Source: a virus
DNA: 60,491 bases
Virus record (IMG/VR): IMGVR_UViG_3300028835_000602
Coordinates: 1-60,491 of that record
Reading direction: 5' to 3' (one strand)
Positions 7,085 to 15,834 of this stretch are shown one piece after another (within the stretch, counting starts at the first letter, position 1; each line of letters opens with the position of its first letter). Made by a program: the position numbers and the translations under genes. The notes under the pieces are model-generated. The model saw only the letters and a list, made by a program, of their open reading frames with translations, did no database searches and had not been told where the DNA came from.

Positions 7085-7654
7085 ATGGGAAAGAAGACGG
7101 AAAAAAGGAAAGCGGCTGAGAACGAGATCCGGACAAACCTCGACGTCCGGATGATCCCCGTCTCGAAGATCAACCCTGCGAAGTACAACCCGCGCATCCG
7201 GCTGAGGCCGGGGGATCCGGAGTACCAGGCGATCCAGGCCAGTCTGAGGGAGTTCGGATATGTCGACCCACTGATCTGGAACGAGCGGAACGGGAACCTG
7301 GTGGGAGGACACCAGAGGTATGGGATCCTGGTCGACGACGGGGCGAAGGAGATAGCCTGCTCCGTGGTGGACCTCAACGCGGCCGCGGAGCGGAAGTTGA
7401 ACATTGCCCTGAACAAGGACCTCGGAAGGTGGGACCACCGGAAGCTTGCCGAGGTCGTCGCATGGCTCCAGAAGGATGATCCGGAGGTGGACCTGCAGCC
7501 GTGCGGGTTCACCCCGCTCGAGGCGGATGAACTGGTAGCCGAGTTCCTGTCGCCGCCGGCGCCTTCCGGAGAGCCTGCCGGCAGGGAGTACGGGAAGGGG
7601 ATCGGGGAAGTCTCCTGTCCGAAGTGCAAGCATGAGTTTATCCCGGAGATCTGA
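7085..7654 (+). CDS. ParB N-terminal nuclease-domain protein
   Basis: 189 aa. A ParB/Srx-like domain occupies about residues 20-110: VSKINPAKYNPR, then the GGHQRY motif near 79, then ALNKDLGRWD. In phages this domain often sits next to DNA methyltransferases, as here (the C5 methyltransferase starts 11 bases downstream). The last residues form half a zinc ribbon (CPKCKHEF). It lacks the long C-terminus of the first ParB-like protein. Likely role: DNA binding or nicking linked to modification. Confidence 0.85.
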   Translation: MGKKTEKRKAAENEIRTNLDVRMIPVSKINPAKYNPRIRLRPGDPEYQAIQASLREFGYVDPLIWNERNGNLVGGHQRYGILVDDGAKEIACSVVDLNAAAERKLNIALNKDLGRWDHRKLAEVVAWLQKDDPEVDLQPCGFTPLEADELVAEFLSPPAPSGEPAGREYGKGIGEVSCPKCKHEFIPEI

Positions 7655-7665
7655 GGAGGCCCGAC

Positions 7666-8724
7666 ATGCCGAGAAGGAAGCCGACGTTGATATCGACGTT
7701 CGCGGGCTGCGGGGGCAGCTCGCTGGGATATAGGTGGGCCGGGTACCGGGAACTGCTGGCCGTAGAGTGGGATCGGAACGCGGTCAAGACCTTCCGGCTG
7801 AACTTCCCGGACGTCCCAGTATGGGAGGAAGACATCGCCAGGCTCTCGGTCCGGGAGGCAATGCGGATAGCGGGCCTGAAGCAGAAGGGAGAGCTGGACC
7901 TGCTCGACGGGTCGCCGCCGTGCCAAGGGTTCTCCTCCTGCGGGATCAGAACCGCGATTGCAGACAGGACGAAGGACACCAGGAACCTCCTGTTCAGGCA
8001 CTTTACCAGGCTGCTCCGCGGACTCGGACCCCGGGCCTTCATCATGGAGAACGTCCCGGGGATGGTCCGCGGCAGGATGAAGGTCGTCTTCGCTAACATC
8101 ATGGGAGAGCTCGAGGCGGCCGGGTACAGGGTTGCCTGCAGGAGGCTGAATGCTAAGTGGTTCAATGTACCGCAGGACCGGACACGCCTGATTTTTATCG
8201 GAATCCGGAAGGACCTGAAAAGAGATCCGGTGTTCCCCGAGAATGGCGCAAGGATAATTACTGCAGCCGAAGCCCTGGATGGGATAGATCCAGGGGACGA
8301 AGTACCGTATCTCAATCTGGCATCGGGGAGAAAAATGGATGACTACGTACTCCGATACCTTAACAGACCGGGGGCCGTTCTGGACAGGATCTACAGGGAC
8401 GGGAAGGTCGTCTTCAAAGGAAAGTATTTCGCGTGGAGGAGACTGCACCCGAACAAGCCAGCGCCGACGATCGTCAGGGAAGACAGCAGCGGGATGAAAC
8501 TAATCCACTGGACGGAGCACAGGGGTCTGGGGATCCCGGAGGTCAAGGCCCTCTGCTCCTTCCCCCAGGACTTCCAGATGGCCGGGACATACAGGGAGAG
8601 GTACATGAGGCTCGGGAACTCCGTTATGCCGAGGTTCATGGAGGCAATTGCCCGGGAGGTCCGGAGGAGGATCCTCGAGAGGGCGCCGGTCTGGAAAGGG
8701 AAGAAGGCGGCAAAAAAGAAGTGA
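7666..8724 (+). CDS. DNA (cytosine-5) methyltransferase
   Basis: 352 aa, complete C5 cytosine methyltransferase. Motif I TFAGCGGSSLG (from residue ~10), motif IV GSPPCQGFSS with the catalytic Cys near 87, motif VI MENVPGM near 127, motif VIII VPQDRTRLIFIG near 167, and motif X RLGNSVMPRFMEAIA near 323 are all visible. The recognition region between VIII and X is ~110 residues. Together with the first methyltransferase it probably protects phage DNA from host restriction. Its stop overlaps the next gene's GTG start (GTGA). Confidence 0.95.
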   Translation: MPRRKPTLISTFAGCGGSSLGYRWAGYRELLAVEWDRNAVKTFRLNFPDVPVWEEDIARLSVREAMRIAGLKQKGELDLLDGSPPCQGFSSCGIRTAIADRTKDTRNLLFRHFTRLLRGLGPRAFIMENVPGMVRGRMKVVFANIMGELEAAGYRVACRRLNAKWFNVPQDRTRLIFIGIRKDLKRDPVFPENGARIITAAEALDGIDPGDEVPYLNLASGRKMDDYVLRYLNRPGAVLDRIYRDGKVVFKGKYFAWRRLHPNKPAPTIVREDSSGMKLIHWTEHRGLGIPEVKALCSFPQDFQMAGTYRERYMRLGNSVMPRFMEAIAREVRRRILERAPVWKGKKAAKKK

Positions 8725-9587
8725 GCGACGGAGACTACATCGAAGGGATCTGCGTGGTCTGCGAGGAGGAAAAGGACGTTGACCCGCAGGACAAGACCTG
8801 CATCGACTGCTGGTCGGAGAAGGATGAGGTGGAGCGGCTGCGGAGGAAGGGGGTCAGCAAGGAGAAGGAGGAGGAGCCAGAGAGGATGAAGGGGAGATGC
8901 GAGGGGATCGAGGGCGTGGTACTGGTGGCGGGATGCAGAAGGAGCTGCAACCTGATCCCGGAGACGCACTTGTGTGTGCCGTGCCATGCCGATCACCTGA
9001 AGAGAAAGTTGCTGGGCGATGTCGGCCCGGAAGAGACCGGAGAAGGGGAACCACAACCGCCCGGAGAGGACCCGGGCAAAAAGAAGGAGGACGCGGAGAT
9101 GGTCAAGAACGAGAAGAAGAGGAAAAACAAGGTCGCCGTCTGCCTGAAGTGTGGCGAAGAAATAACGATCATAGGGCGGGGGCTCTGTGGCAAATGCTAT
9201 TGGCAGGAGCACCGGGCTGGGACCCTGGACGCCAACTACCCGAAGAAGAAGTCGTGGGGAAGGAAGAAGAAGGCCGCTTCGGCCAGCCCGCCCCCGGCAC
9301 CCCCGGAGGAGCCGGCCGAAACCGCCGAGGCAGTTCTGGAGAGGGCGAAAAAAATCCACGCTCCAGGTGCCCGCATGAGCAAGGCGGAGCTGGAGAAGTC
9401 CCTGCAGGAAAAATCGGGCTTCGACAAGGTGATGGAGGATGGGAACGTCGAGGAAGAGGTTGCCAGTATGACCAAGGCGATCAGGCGGCTGGCGGATGAG
9501 GTAAACAAGTGGAAGCGGATCGCGGCCGAGAGACAGGCAAAGCTCGAGCTGGTCCGAGACATGCTGACAGAGCAGGCCGAGAAGTAA
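8721..9587 (+). CDS. multi-zinc-finger hypothetical protein
   Basis: 288 aa from GTG 8721. Cysteine pairs are spread along the N-terminal half: CVVC and CIDC (residues ~10-35), then C...CVPC (~75-95), then CLKC and CGKC (~137-158), suggesting three small zinc ribbons. A Pro/Ala-rich linker follows, then a helical, probably coiled C-terminus. ATG 9099 inside the frame is preceded by AAGGAGG and could start a second 162-aa product holding the last zinc pair. An upstream open extension into the methyltransferase is a shadow. Function unknown; it precedes the terminase genes. Confidence 0.65.
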   Translation: MSDGDYIEGICVVCEEEKDVDPQDKTCIDCWSEKDEVERLRRKGVSKEKEEEPERMKGRCEGIEGVVLVAGCRRSCNLIPETHLCVPCHADHLKRKLLGDVGPEETGEGEPQPPGEDPGKKKEDAEMVKNEKKRKNKVAVCLKCGEEITIIGRGLCGKCYWQEHRAGTLDANYPKKKSWGRKKKAASASPPPAPPEEPAETAEAVLERAKKIHAPGARMSKAELEKSLQEKSGFDKVMEDGNVEEEVASMTKAIRRLADEVNKWKRIAAERQAKLELVRDMLTEQAEK

Positions 9588-9621
9588 CAGGCAAAAAGGA
9601 CCAACCCTGAGGAGGAGACTG

Positions 9622-9807
9622 ATGGAAAAGGGACAGTTGAGTACACCATTGAAGAAAGGGAAACCCCCGGAGAGGAAGAAGATAAAGAGGATTCCAATTA
9701 AGGAGTTCCGCAAGGTGGGATTCCTATACGTCGCAAGGTTGAGGAAGAGCAAGGAAGCGGCCAGGCGAGGACTGCTCGGGTCAGTGATTCAACCTATACC
9801 GAAGTAG
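9622..9807 (+). CDS. small basic protein, 61 aa
   Basis: Strongly basic: KKGKPPERKKIKRIPIKEF near the start, then RLRKSKEAARRG. GAGGAGGAG lies 7 bases upstream of the ATG. It may bind nucleic acid. No family recognised. Confidence 0.6.
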   Translation: MEKGQLSTPLKKGKPPERKKIKRIPIKEFRKVGFLYVARLRKSKEAARRGLLGSVIQPIPK

Positions 9808-9839
9808 AAGAAATAGAGCTTTTAGAGCACTAAAAGGAA

Positions 9840-10547
9840 ATGAAACCGGAGCAGCGAGAACAAACGATCGAGAAGGTCCTGGGACACCTCACAGAAGGCG
9901 TGAGCATCAAGGATGCGTGCCTCAAAGCCGGGACGAAGTATTCGACCTTCTGGAAGTGGCGGCAGGAGGACTCCGAGGAGCGGACAGCCGCCCCGGAGGA
10001 CACGCCGGCCCAGGGGAAGAGCATCGACGAGAGGATCATGGACGCCAAGGAGGAGGCGGGCCTTCGGAGGCTGATGGACGAGGCCAGTGAGGTGGAGAAG
10101 GCACTGATCCTGCGGGCCAAGGGGTTCAAGCAAGTCGAGGAGGAGTTCATCCCGGAGACAGACAAGGACGGGAACATTGTCTACGAGGACGGGGATGGGA
10201 ACATTGTCTCCGCCAAGAGCGGGGTTCCCAGGGGCGCGAAGCCGCGGCTGATTCTGAAGAAGCGGAAGGAGAAGACGATCGCTCCGAGCGTGACGGCGAT
10301 CGCCCTGGCCCTGGTCAACATGGCGAAGTCGAAGCTGACGACGATCGAGTGGAAAAACGTGTGGGACGTCGCGCTGGACGACGAGACGAAAGAGGACCTG
10401 ATGGCGCTGTTCCGGAGGCTGGCCGTAGAAGACCGGGAAAAGGAGGCCGATGAGCCACCTGCGAAGTGTGATAAAAAGAAGGGAGAGCTTGGCACAGAGG
10501 CGAGCTCGAAAGTCATACGACGAAAGCGTGTGGAGGAAATTCTCTGA
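9840..10547 (+). CDS. putative terminase small subunit
   Basis: 235 aa. The N-terminus has a helix-turn-helix of the kind in small terminases (GVSIKDACLKAGTKYSTFWKW, about residues 20-40), which would recognise the packaging site. The rest is helical with an acidic middle and charged C-terminus. It overlaps the large-subunit gene by 98 bases in another frame, an unusually long overlap. The assignment is mainly from the HTH and position. Confidence 0.7.
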   Translation: MKPEQREQTIEKVLGHLTEGVSIKDACLKAGTKYSTFWKWRQEDSEERTAAPEDTPAQGKSIDERIMDAKEEAGLRRLMDEASEVEKALILRAKGFKQVEEEFIPETDKDGNIVYEDGDGNIVSAKSGVPRGAKPRLILKKRKEKTIAPSVTAIALALVNMAKSKLTTIEWKNVWDVALDDETKEDLMALFRRLAVEDREKEADEPPAKCDKKKGELGTEASSKVIRRKRVEEIL

Positions 10548-11952
10548 GAGGATGAACGAGTGGAGGAGGGTCCCGGAGATCTTCTTTAGCGAGATCCTGG
10601 GGGCTCAGGAGGTAGACCCGTTCCAGATCGAAACGATGCACGCCGTCCGGGACTATCCCCAGGTCGATGTGAAGTGCGGAAACGAGGTGGGGAAGACCTG
10701 GGTCTTCGCCGGGATCGCGGTCTGGTTCCTGACGGTTTACGGACCGAACGCATCAGTGATCGTGACATCCTCGACGGATCGGCAACTCTGGCATCAATTC
10801 TGGCCGGAGGTCCGGTCCTTCTACTACAACGCCCCGATCCGGCTGCCCGGCCGGGTGATGGAGTCAAAGCGGTGGGAGGTGAGCAAGGAGGAAAAGTGGT
10901 TCATGCTCGGCTTCGCCACCAGCAACGAGGCCAACTTCGAGGGGTGGCATAACGTCAATCAGCTCCTGATCATGGATGAGGCGAAGGGGATCCCGGACCC
11001 GGTCTGGAAGTCTGGCCGACGGCTCCTACGGGGAAAGGGGGGCGTAAAGAAGTGGCTGGTTGGCGGGACCCCCCCTCGTGCCCCGATCGGCGAGTTCTGC
11101 GAGATCTCCCTGGACCCGAAGAAAGCGGCCCGCTGGCACCATATCCATTGCACGGGCTGGAATAGCCCACGAGTCAGCAATGTGGAGTGCCAGAAGGACC
11201 TGGACCTACATAGGGCGGACAGTCCATTCTACCTCTCGATGGTAATGGGACAGATCCCGACGAAGGTGGCCGGGATGCTGGTCTCGATGGAAGATGTGCA
11301 GAGGGCCTGCGACCGGGAAATAAGACCGGGGAAAAGGGACGAGGTCCGCTTGAGTTGCGACGTGGCCCGGGAGGGGACGGATGAGACGGCGATCGGACTG
11401 CGCCAGGGGCTGCATATCGAGAAGTTCATCCACGAGGGGAAGGATCGGACAACCTGGTCAACGGCCAGGCTGAAGGAATTGGCCCGGAGGTTCGAGAGCC
11501 CGAAGGAGATCCCGATGTTCATTGACGACACCGGGGTCGGGGGGGGCGTGACGGACCAGCTGATCGCCGATGACTACTTCGCAGTCCCGTTTAAGTTCGG
11601 AAAGCGAGCCCACGATCCAACCAGGTACTACGACGCCGGCACGGAGATGTTCGCCGATTTCGGGAAGATCCTGGAAACGGAGGAGGTCGACCTGCCAAAT
11701 GACCCGGTGTTGAAGGCACAGCTCTGGTCGAGGACAAAGGTCTTCTACAAGCAAAAAGGGAAGCACGGGGCGGTGACAAAGCTCTTGTCAAAAGAGGAAC
11801 TGAAGAAGCACCCGGAATTCAGAGGAAAGAAATTTGACCAGGCGGACGCAGTAGGGATGTTGTTCGCCCAGTTCCCTCCGTACGAAGAGGATGAGACAGA
11901 TGTTGACCTGATGGGAACCGAGGATTTGATCCGGGAAGTTAAGGCTAAGTAA
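10450..11952 (+). CDS. terL: terminase large subunit
   Basis: 500 aa packaging motor. ATPase: Walker A-like CGNEVGKTW near residue 77 and Walker B LLIMDEAKG near 172. RNase H-like nuclease: SCDVAREGTDE near 302, FIDDTGVGGG near 357, and DQADAVGMLF near 463 provide the acidic residues. Length and motif order match classical TerL. AAAAGGAGG precedes the ATG, so translation can start independently inside the small-subunit gene. Confidence 0.95.
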   Translation: MSHLRSVIKRRESLAQRRARKSYDESVWRKFSERMNEWRRVPEIFFSEILGAQEVDPFQIETMHAVRDYPQVDVKCGNEVGKTWVFAGIAVWFLTVYGPNASVIVTSSTDRQLWHQFWPEVRSFYYNAPIRLPGRVMESKRWEVSKEEKWFMLGFATSNEANFEGWHNVNQLLIMDEAKGIPDPVWKSGRRLLRGKGGVKKWLVGGTPPRAPIGEFCEISLDPKKAARWHHIHCTGWNSPRVSNVECQKDLDLHRADSPFYLSMVMGQIPTKVAGMLVSMEDVQRACDREIRPGKRDEVRLSCDVAREGTDETAIGLRQGLHIEKFIHEGKDRTTWSTARLKELARRFESPKEIPMFIDDTGVGGGVTDQLIADDYFAVPFKFGKRAHDPTRYYDAGTEMFADFGKILETEEVDLPNDPVLKAQLWSRTKVFYKQKGKHGAVTKLLSKEELKKHPEFRGKKFDQADAVGMLFAQFPPYEEDETDVDLMGTEDLIREVKAK

Positions 11953-12024
11953 AAAAACCCTTGCGCAAAATTAAGGGGAGTGATAAAACGCCCCCCTCAC
12001 CGAATCCCATCCAAGGAGGACGCC

Positions 12025-12327
12025 ATGTTGGAAGTACCGAGGTATAAGGTCTGCAGATGCGACAGGGCGAGGATCCACCTGTGCGAGAACCCGATGGCCT
12101 TCGAGGAATCGAACTTCTGCGGATACTGCGGGAATAAGATCCAGGAGGAGCCGGCGAAGGTCTTCCTCGGCGTCTACTTCCTGCCGCCGTTCCCGGATCC
12201 GAAGAGGGGCGAGGTACAACAGGCTGCGGCGACGAGACAGCCGGTCATGATCTCGATCGAGGAGCTAAAAAAGCTGCTGATGAATGTAGACCCCCAGATC
12301 TATTTCAGAATAGACTCCAAAAAATAG
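12025..12327 (+). CDS. small zinc-binding protein, 100 aa
   Basis: Begins at ATG 12025 behind CCAAGGAGGACG; the frame is open to 11980. The first ~40 residues contain CRC, C and CGYCG, probably one zinc site. The C-terminal part is helical. Function unknown; sits between terminase and portal. Confidence 0.6.
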   Translation: MLEVPRYKVCRCDRARIHLCENPMAFEESNFCGYCGNKIQEEPAKVFLGVYFLPPFPDPKRGEVQQAAATRQPVMISIEELKKLLMNVDPQIYFRIDSKK

Positions 12328-12368
12328 CCCTCCGGTTGTGAACCCCGCCCATACTTAGGGAGGAAAGC

Positions 12369-14060
12369 ATGGCAAGGAAAAGACGGCTCAGGTTCTCGAT
12401 ATTCCACCGTCGAGAAAACCAAGAGAACGAGGACGACGGGAAGACCGGTAAAGACACGGCGCGGAAGATCGAAGCCGGCCAGAAGTCGCGGCCATCTTTA
12501 AGCCTCTACCTCCGACCCGGCAGAAAGATAATGGGGATAGTTCCCCGCCGGAATATCATCTACGACGTAGACGTCGAACAGCTGAAGAGGCTATCGACGT
12601 CGACCCTCCTAAAGAACCTGGTCAACATTTCCCCCGAGGCATCAATGGCGCTGTGGATCTTCATGCGCCTTTGTTCCGACGATACCTTGATCCACGTGAC
12701 GGACCTTAAGGGAAACGACTTTCCCCGCGGCCAGGCCTACATCGACGAGGTGGTGGCGAGGATCAGCCATGACCGCGGAGGCTTCCAGACGCTTGAGGGC
12801 CAGTTCTTCCGGACCACCTACACCCAGGCCGCAACAGCCCCCGAGGTTGTGTTAATGGAAAACCTCCGGGACACGAAGGACATTGTCGCAGTGGACCCCG
12901 GCAGCATCACCTTCTTCGAGCAGACGGAGGAGGACGGGACGATCAGGTACATCCCGAAGCAGATGGGGGGAGGCCAGGGGGGATGGGTCAGCCTGGACAA
13001 ACAGGGCTTCTACTACGTACCGATGGACCCGGACATCGGGGACCCCTACGGGGTATCGCCCCAGGTTTCGATGCTCCAGGTGGTCTTCTTCGACCTGCAG
13101 ATCCTGGCGGACCTCCAAAGAGTGACCCATAACCAGGGGAACCCGCGGCTCCACTTCAAAGTCGTCGAGAAGATAATCGCAAAGAACGCGCCGGTGAAGA
13201 TCCAGAACAACCCGAAGGCGCTGAGGAAATATATCGAGGACTACCTGGACAAGCTGCAGATCCGGATCGACAAGATGGAACCGGACGACAGCTACCTGAC
13301 GACGGACGCGACGGAGATCGAGGAGAAGGGCGGCAGCGGGAAGTCGGCCATCTCAGCAAAGATCCTGATGGACCTGCTGAAGTCGAAGATCGCCAACGGG
13401 TTAAAAACGCTGTCAATCTTCTTGAACATGCACACCGGGAAGACCGAGAGCTGGGGTTCGATCGAGTGGATGATCCAGATCGCCTCGGTGGACTCGATCC
13501 GGAGGGTGGTGAAGTCGGGGTTAGACTCGGCCCTGACTTTCGCACTTCAGGTAAAGGGGCTCCAGGGGAAGGTATCAAGGATCTACAAACCGATCCCGCT
13601 CTACAGCCGGAAACAGGCCGAGGAAGCAGACCTGGCTAAGACCCGGAGGATCCTCTTGTCAGTGAAGTACGGAATCATCGGCCCGGACGAGGCGGCAAAG
13701 GAGCTCTTCGGCATCGAGAAGGCGACAGGGGAACCAATGCTGGAGTTGGACGATACTCTGCTGATGAGGGCCAGCGCCATAGTTGGCCCGGAGGAGACCG
13801 CAGCCCGACTGGAGAGCGTGGAGTCGATGATAGTCGGGAGAGGATGGAAACCAGAGGATAGGACCAGATCAGTCAGCTCAGCAAAAAACACGATGGCGAC
13901 AGGCCCCAGGGGCGACAGGCTGCAGACGGTGAAGCGGAGCAAGGTCGACGACCTGATCAGATCCTACGAGCGGGACCTGGAGAGAACGATGCGCCGGACC
14001 ACGCGGCAGGTCGAGGACGTCACCCTGGAGAACCTGGAACTCGAGGGGGATGAAGAATGA
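12369..14060 (+). CDS. portal protein
   Basis: 563 aa. Position after TerL, size and internal patterns fit a portal: an N-terminal basic tail, a central region (VDPGSITFFEQTEEDG, then YVPMDPDIGDPYGVSP near 225), a long helical stretch (RKYIEDYLDKLQIRIDKME) that could be the stem, and a C-terminal charged region. It would form the dodecameric DNA gate and docking site for the terminase. AGGGAGGAAAGC precedes the ATG. Confidence 0.8.
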   Translation: MARKRRLRFSIFHRRENQENEDDGKTGKDTARKIEAGQKSRPSLSLYLRPGRKIMGIVPRRNIIYDVDVEQLKRLSTSTLLKNLVNISPEASMALWIFMRLCSDDTLIHVTDLKGNDFPRGQAYIDEVVARISHDRGGFQTLEGQFFRTTYTQAATAPEVVLMENLRDTKDIVAVDPGSITFFEQTEEDGTIRYIPKQMGGGQGGWVSLDKQGFYYVPMDPDIGDPYGVSPQVSMLQVVFFDLQILADLQRVTHNQGNPRLHFKVVEKIIAKNAPVKIQNNPKALRKYIEDYLDKLQIRIDKMEPDDSYLTTDATEIEEKGGSGKSAISAKILMDLLKSKIANGLKTLSIFLNMHTGKTESWGSIEWMIQIASVDSIRRVVKSGLDSALTFALQVKGLQGKVSRIYKPIPLYSRKQAEEADLAKTRRILLSVKYGIIGPDEAAKELFGIEKATGEPMLELDDTLLMRASAIVGPEETAARLESVESMIVGRGWKPEDRTRSVSSAKNTMATGPRGDRLQTVKRSKVDDLIRSYERDLERTMRRTTRQVEDVTLENLELEGDEE

Positions 14061-14115
14061 GGCGGACAAAGCAGGATGACGGTGTTAAAGGACGCGATGG
14101 AGGAAAGGACGTAAG

Positions 14116-14298
14116 ATGAACGAGCTGACAATAGCCGTTATCATAACTTCAATAATCCTTCTCATTCTCGGGCTCATAGTGGGCGGCAAAAACCGAAGGT
14201 TGAGCGCCCCTGACAGACCGCCTTGTCCTTACGACTATGGCAGGGTTCAAGAGCTTGAGACAAACCCGGATGGCCTTCAGGCATCGGAGGAGGATTAA
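14116..14298 (+). CDS. small membrane protein, 60 aa
   Basis: The first ~22 residues (NELTIAVIITSIILLILGLI) are a membrane segment followed by GGKNRR, giving a likely N-out topology. The soluble tail is short and acidic at the end. GGAGGAAAGGA lies upstream. Function unknown. Confidence 0.6.
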   Translation: MNELTIAVIITSIILLILGLIVGGKNRRLSAPDRPPCPYDYGRVQELETNPDGLQASEED

Positions 14299-14299
14299 G

Positions 14300-14353
14300 A
14301 TGGACCCCGACGACACAAGAGATCCGGAGCCAGACTACTGGGAGCAGTGGTAA
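14300..14353 (+). CDS. possible 17-aa acidic micropeptide
   Basis: ATG 14300 follows GGAGGAGGATTAAG at an ideal distance and encodes MDPDDTRDPEPDYWEQW. Its TAA overlaps the next ATG (TAATG). It may be a leader peptide that couples translation rather than a functional protein. Confidence 0.35.
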   Translation: MDPDDTRDPEPDYWEQW

Positions 14354-14592
14354 TGAGCCGAAAGGAACCATCAGCAGAGAGAGAGTTCTGGACGCAGGCC
14401 GGGTTGATCGCCGTCAAGCTGATCCTCCCTCGGTTAATCGCCTTGGTCTTTGGGGATGGCAACCCTAAAAAGAAGAAAAGGATCAGGGGCCGGACGAGGT
14501 ACCAGATTGATAAGAGGCTGGAAGCCAGTCGAATCAGAGCGGCCGCATGCAGACCATACGACTACAACTTCCCGGAGGACTTCGCAACATGA
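14353..14592 (+). CDS. small basic protein, 79 aa
   Basis: Starts at ATG 14353 (TAATG overlap); a GTG six bases earlier is the alternative. Contains a moderately hydrophobic helix (AGLIAVKLILPRLIALVFG) followed by KKKKRIRGRTR, so it may associate with the membrane or DNA. Its stop overlaps the next start (ATGA). Family not recognised. Confidence 0.55.
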   Translation: MSRKEPSAEREFWTQAGLIAVKLILPRLIALVFGDGNPKKKKRIRGRTRYQIDKRLEASRIRAAACRPYDYNFPEDFAT

Positions 14593-14786
14593 AGGGGAAA
14601 CTCGTCACGAGGGTTGTGTTAATCGGAGCAGAGTCAAAATGGGACACCGAGGCCCATCAGAAAGCGAAGTACCGGGGCTGCCAAAAGTGCGAAGTGCCAG
14701 GGATGGACCGGGTAGCCTTCTTTAAAAATACACCAATAACCAGGGAAACCGGAGCAACCTACGACAGGCCAGTGAACGGATCGTGA
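14589..14786 (+). CDS. hypothetical protein, 65 aa
   Basis: ATG 14589 overlaps the preceding stop, and its own stop overlaps the next GTG start at 14783, so it sits in a coupled chain. It has a single CQKC pair. Too short to classify. Confidence 0.5.
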   Translation: MKGKLVTRVVLIGAESKWDTEAHQKAKYRGCQKCEVPGMDRVAFFKNTPITRETGATYDRPVNGS

Positions 14787-15400
14787 AGATCGAGAACGCA
14801 AACCAGAAATCGACCGCAGTGGCAGCGATCCTGGCGTCCGGCCAGCGGGAAGTGGAGATCCTTGAGGAGCAATACTTCGCAGAGGCCTACGAACTGGGGA
14901 TGGTCTCAGCCGACGAGATAGCCGAGTTCGGCCGGGAGATGTCAGCAGCCACAGCGGCCAGCCGGGTAGGGGAAATGACGGAGGAGGAGAGAGGATATAC
15001 GGCCGGCTGGTTCGGAGCGATCCAGAAAGACGTCGACCGGGCTCTTGAGGGGGACTACGCAGACAAAGCCGCGGCAGGGAAAGCACTCAGGACCGCGGCA
15101 ACGAAGAAGCTGTTCCGGGTAGCGGCCTACGCCGGCGCCGCCCACAAGGTCTTGTTCAAGGGATTCAAGGAAGAAATGATCCTCCAGCGGGTGAACCTGG
15201 CGGCGAAGGCAGTTGTGGTCGAGGCGCTATTCACGGCGTTTCCGGAGGCGGATGTAATCGAGACATCATGCTTCGGCTGCCCCGGAGCGGTGGACGGGAA
15301 CCCCTATACCCCATCAACAGTACCATCCCCGGGAGAGTTTGAGTGCCTTACCAAGTGTAGACACTGGATCATGTATAGGAAAAAGCTTATTCAAAGCTAA
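14783..15400 (+). CDS. putative minor head protein
   Basis: 205 aa from GTG 14783. Helical body; the C-terminus (ETSCFGCPGAVDGNPYTPST, then CLTKCRHW) resembles the Cys-rich end of SPP1 gp7/Mu gpF-type head morphogenesis proteins, where C..C..A.DG..Y....P.PG...C.CR is common. Position just after the portal also fits. That family is normally longer, so this may be a shortened relative. Confidence in function is limited. Confidence 0.45.
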   Translation: MKIENANQKSTAVAAILASGQREVEILEEQYFAEAYELGMVSADEIAEFGREMSAATAASRVGEMTEEERGYTAGWFGAIQKDVDRALEGDYADKAAAGKALRTAATKKLFRVAAYAGAAHKVLFKGFKEEMILQRVNLAAKAVVVEALFTAFPEADVIETSCFGCPGAVDGNPYTPSTVPSPGEFECLTKCRHWIMYRKKLIQS

Positions 15401-15405
15401 AAAGA

Positions 15406-15504
15406 AGCTAACGGGGAGCCCCCCGGTACCCCCTACCCGGGGGTACAAGGAAAAGGAAAAGGAACAGGAGAAGGTAAAGGTAAAGGTAAAGGAGAAAGAA
15501 AGAG
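15406..15504 (+). repeat. inverted repeat copy A with hairpin and purine tail
   Basis: A 46-base core (15406-15451) followed by a purine-rich run of degenerate hexamers (GGAAAA, GGTAAA) to 15504. The core is 39/46 identical to the reverse complement of 45921-45966, aligned without gaps. It contains a perfect hairpin: GTACCCCC 15426-15433 with GGGGGTAC 15439-15446. The tail supplies the AAAGGAG ribosome site of the next gene. Function unknown. Confidence 0.75.
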
Positions 15505-15834
15505 ATGATACCCGAGGGATATGCGAAGACCGCCTGTGAGCTTGCCGATGATTTTAAGTTGATCGAGTTACCAAAGGGAGCTAAGTATAAGATAAAAATT
15601 CGGGAAGCTGGCATACCGGAGATCTTCATTAAACTATCGAACGGAAGGATAGAGAGGAGATGGCTGGAGATCGTTGAATTTGCGGAAGGTGAAGTCGAGA
15701 ATCCATCCGGAAAGATGGCACCCCTCGCAAAGGTGGTGAAGCCGGGAGATCTTCGCGAGGTGAACCAGTCGGGCCGTTTCGGTTGTGGACCACGCCCATA
15801 TATAGGCAATGAATGCATTCGTCGTACAAGCTGA
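15505..15834 (+). CDS. hypothetical protein, 109 aa
   Basis: Starts at ATG 15505 just after the purine repeat, which acts as its ribosome site. The sequence is AT-richer than its neighbours. A probable small beta domain (KYKIKIREAGIPEIFIKLSN). It overlaps the next small ORF by 26 bases. No family recognised. Confidence 0.55.
   Translation: MIPEGYAKTACELADDFKLIELPKGAKYKIKIREAGIPEIFIKLSNGRIERRWLEIVEFAEGEVENPSGKMAPLAKVVKPGDLREVNQSGRFGCGPRPYIGNECIRRTS

Noticed and set aside
8433-8720. Open extension of the multi-zinc gene into the methyltransferase
   Set aside because: The overlapping methyltransferase frame holds conserved motif X there; GTG 8721 overlaps its stop as expected for coupling.
15451-15504. 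Purine-hexamer run as a CRISPR-like array
   Set aside because: No constant repeat with unique spacers; it is a degenerate simple repeat attached to the inverted-repeat core.
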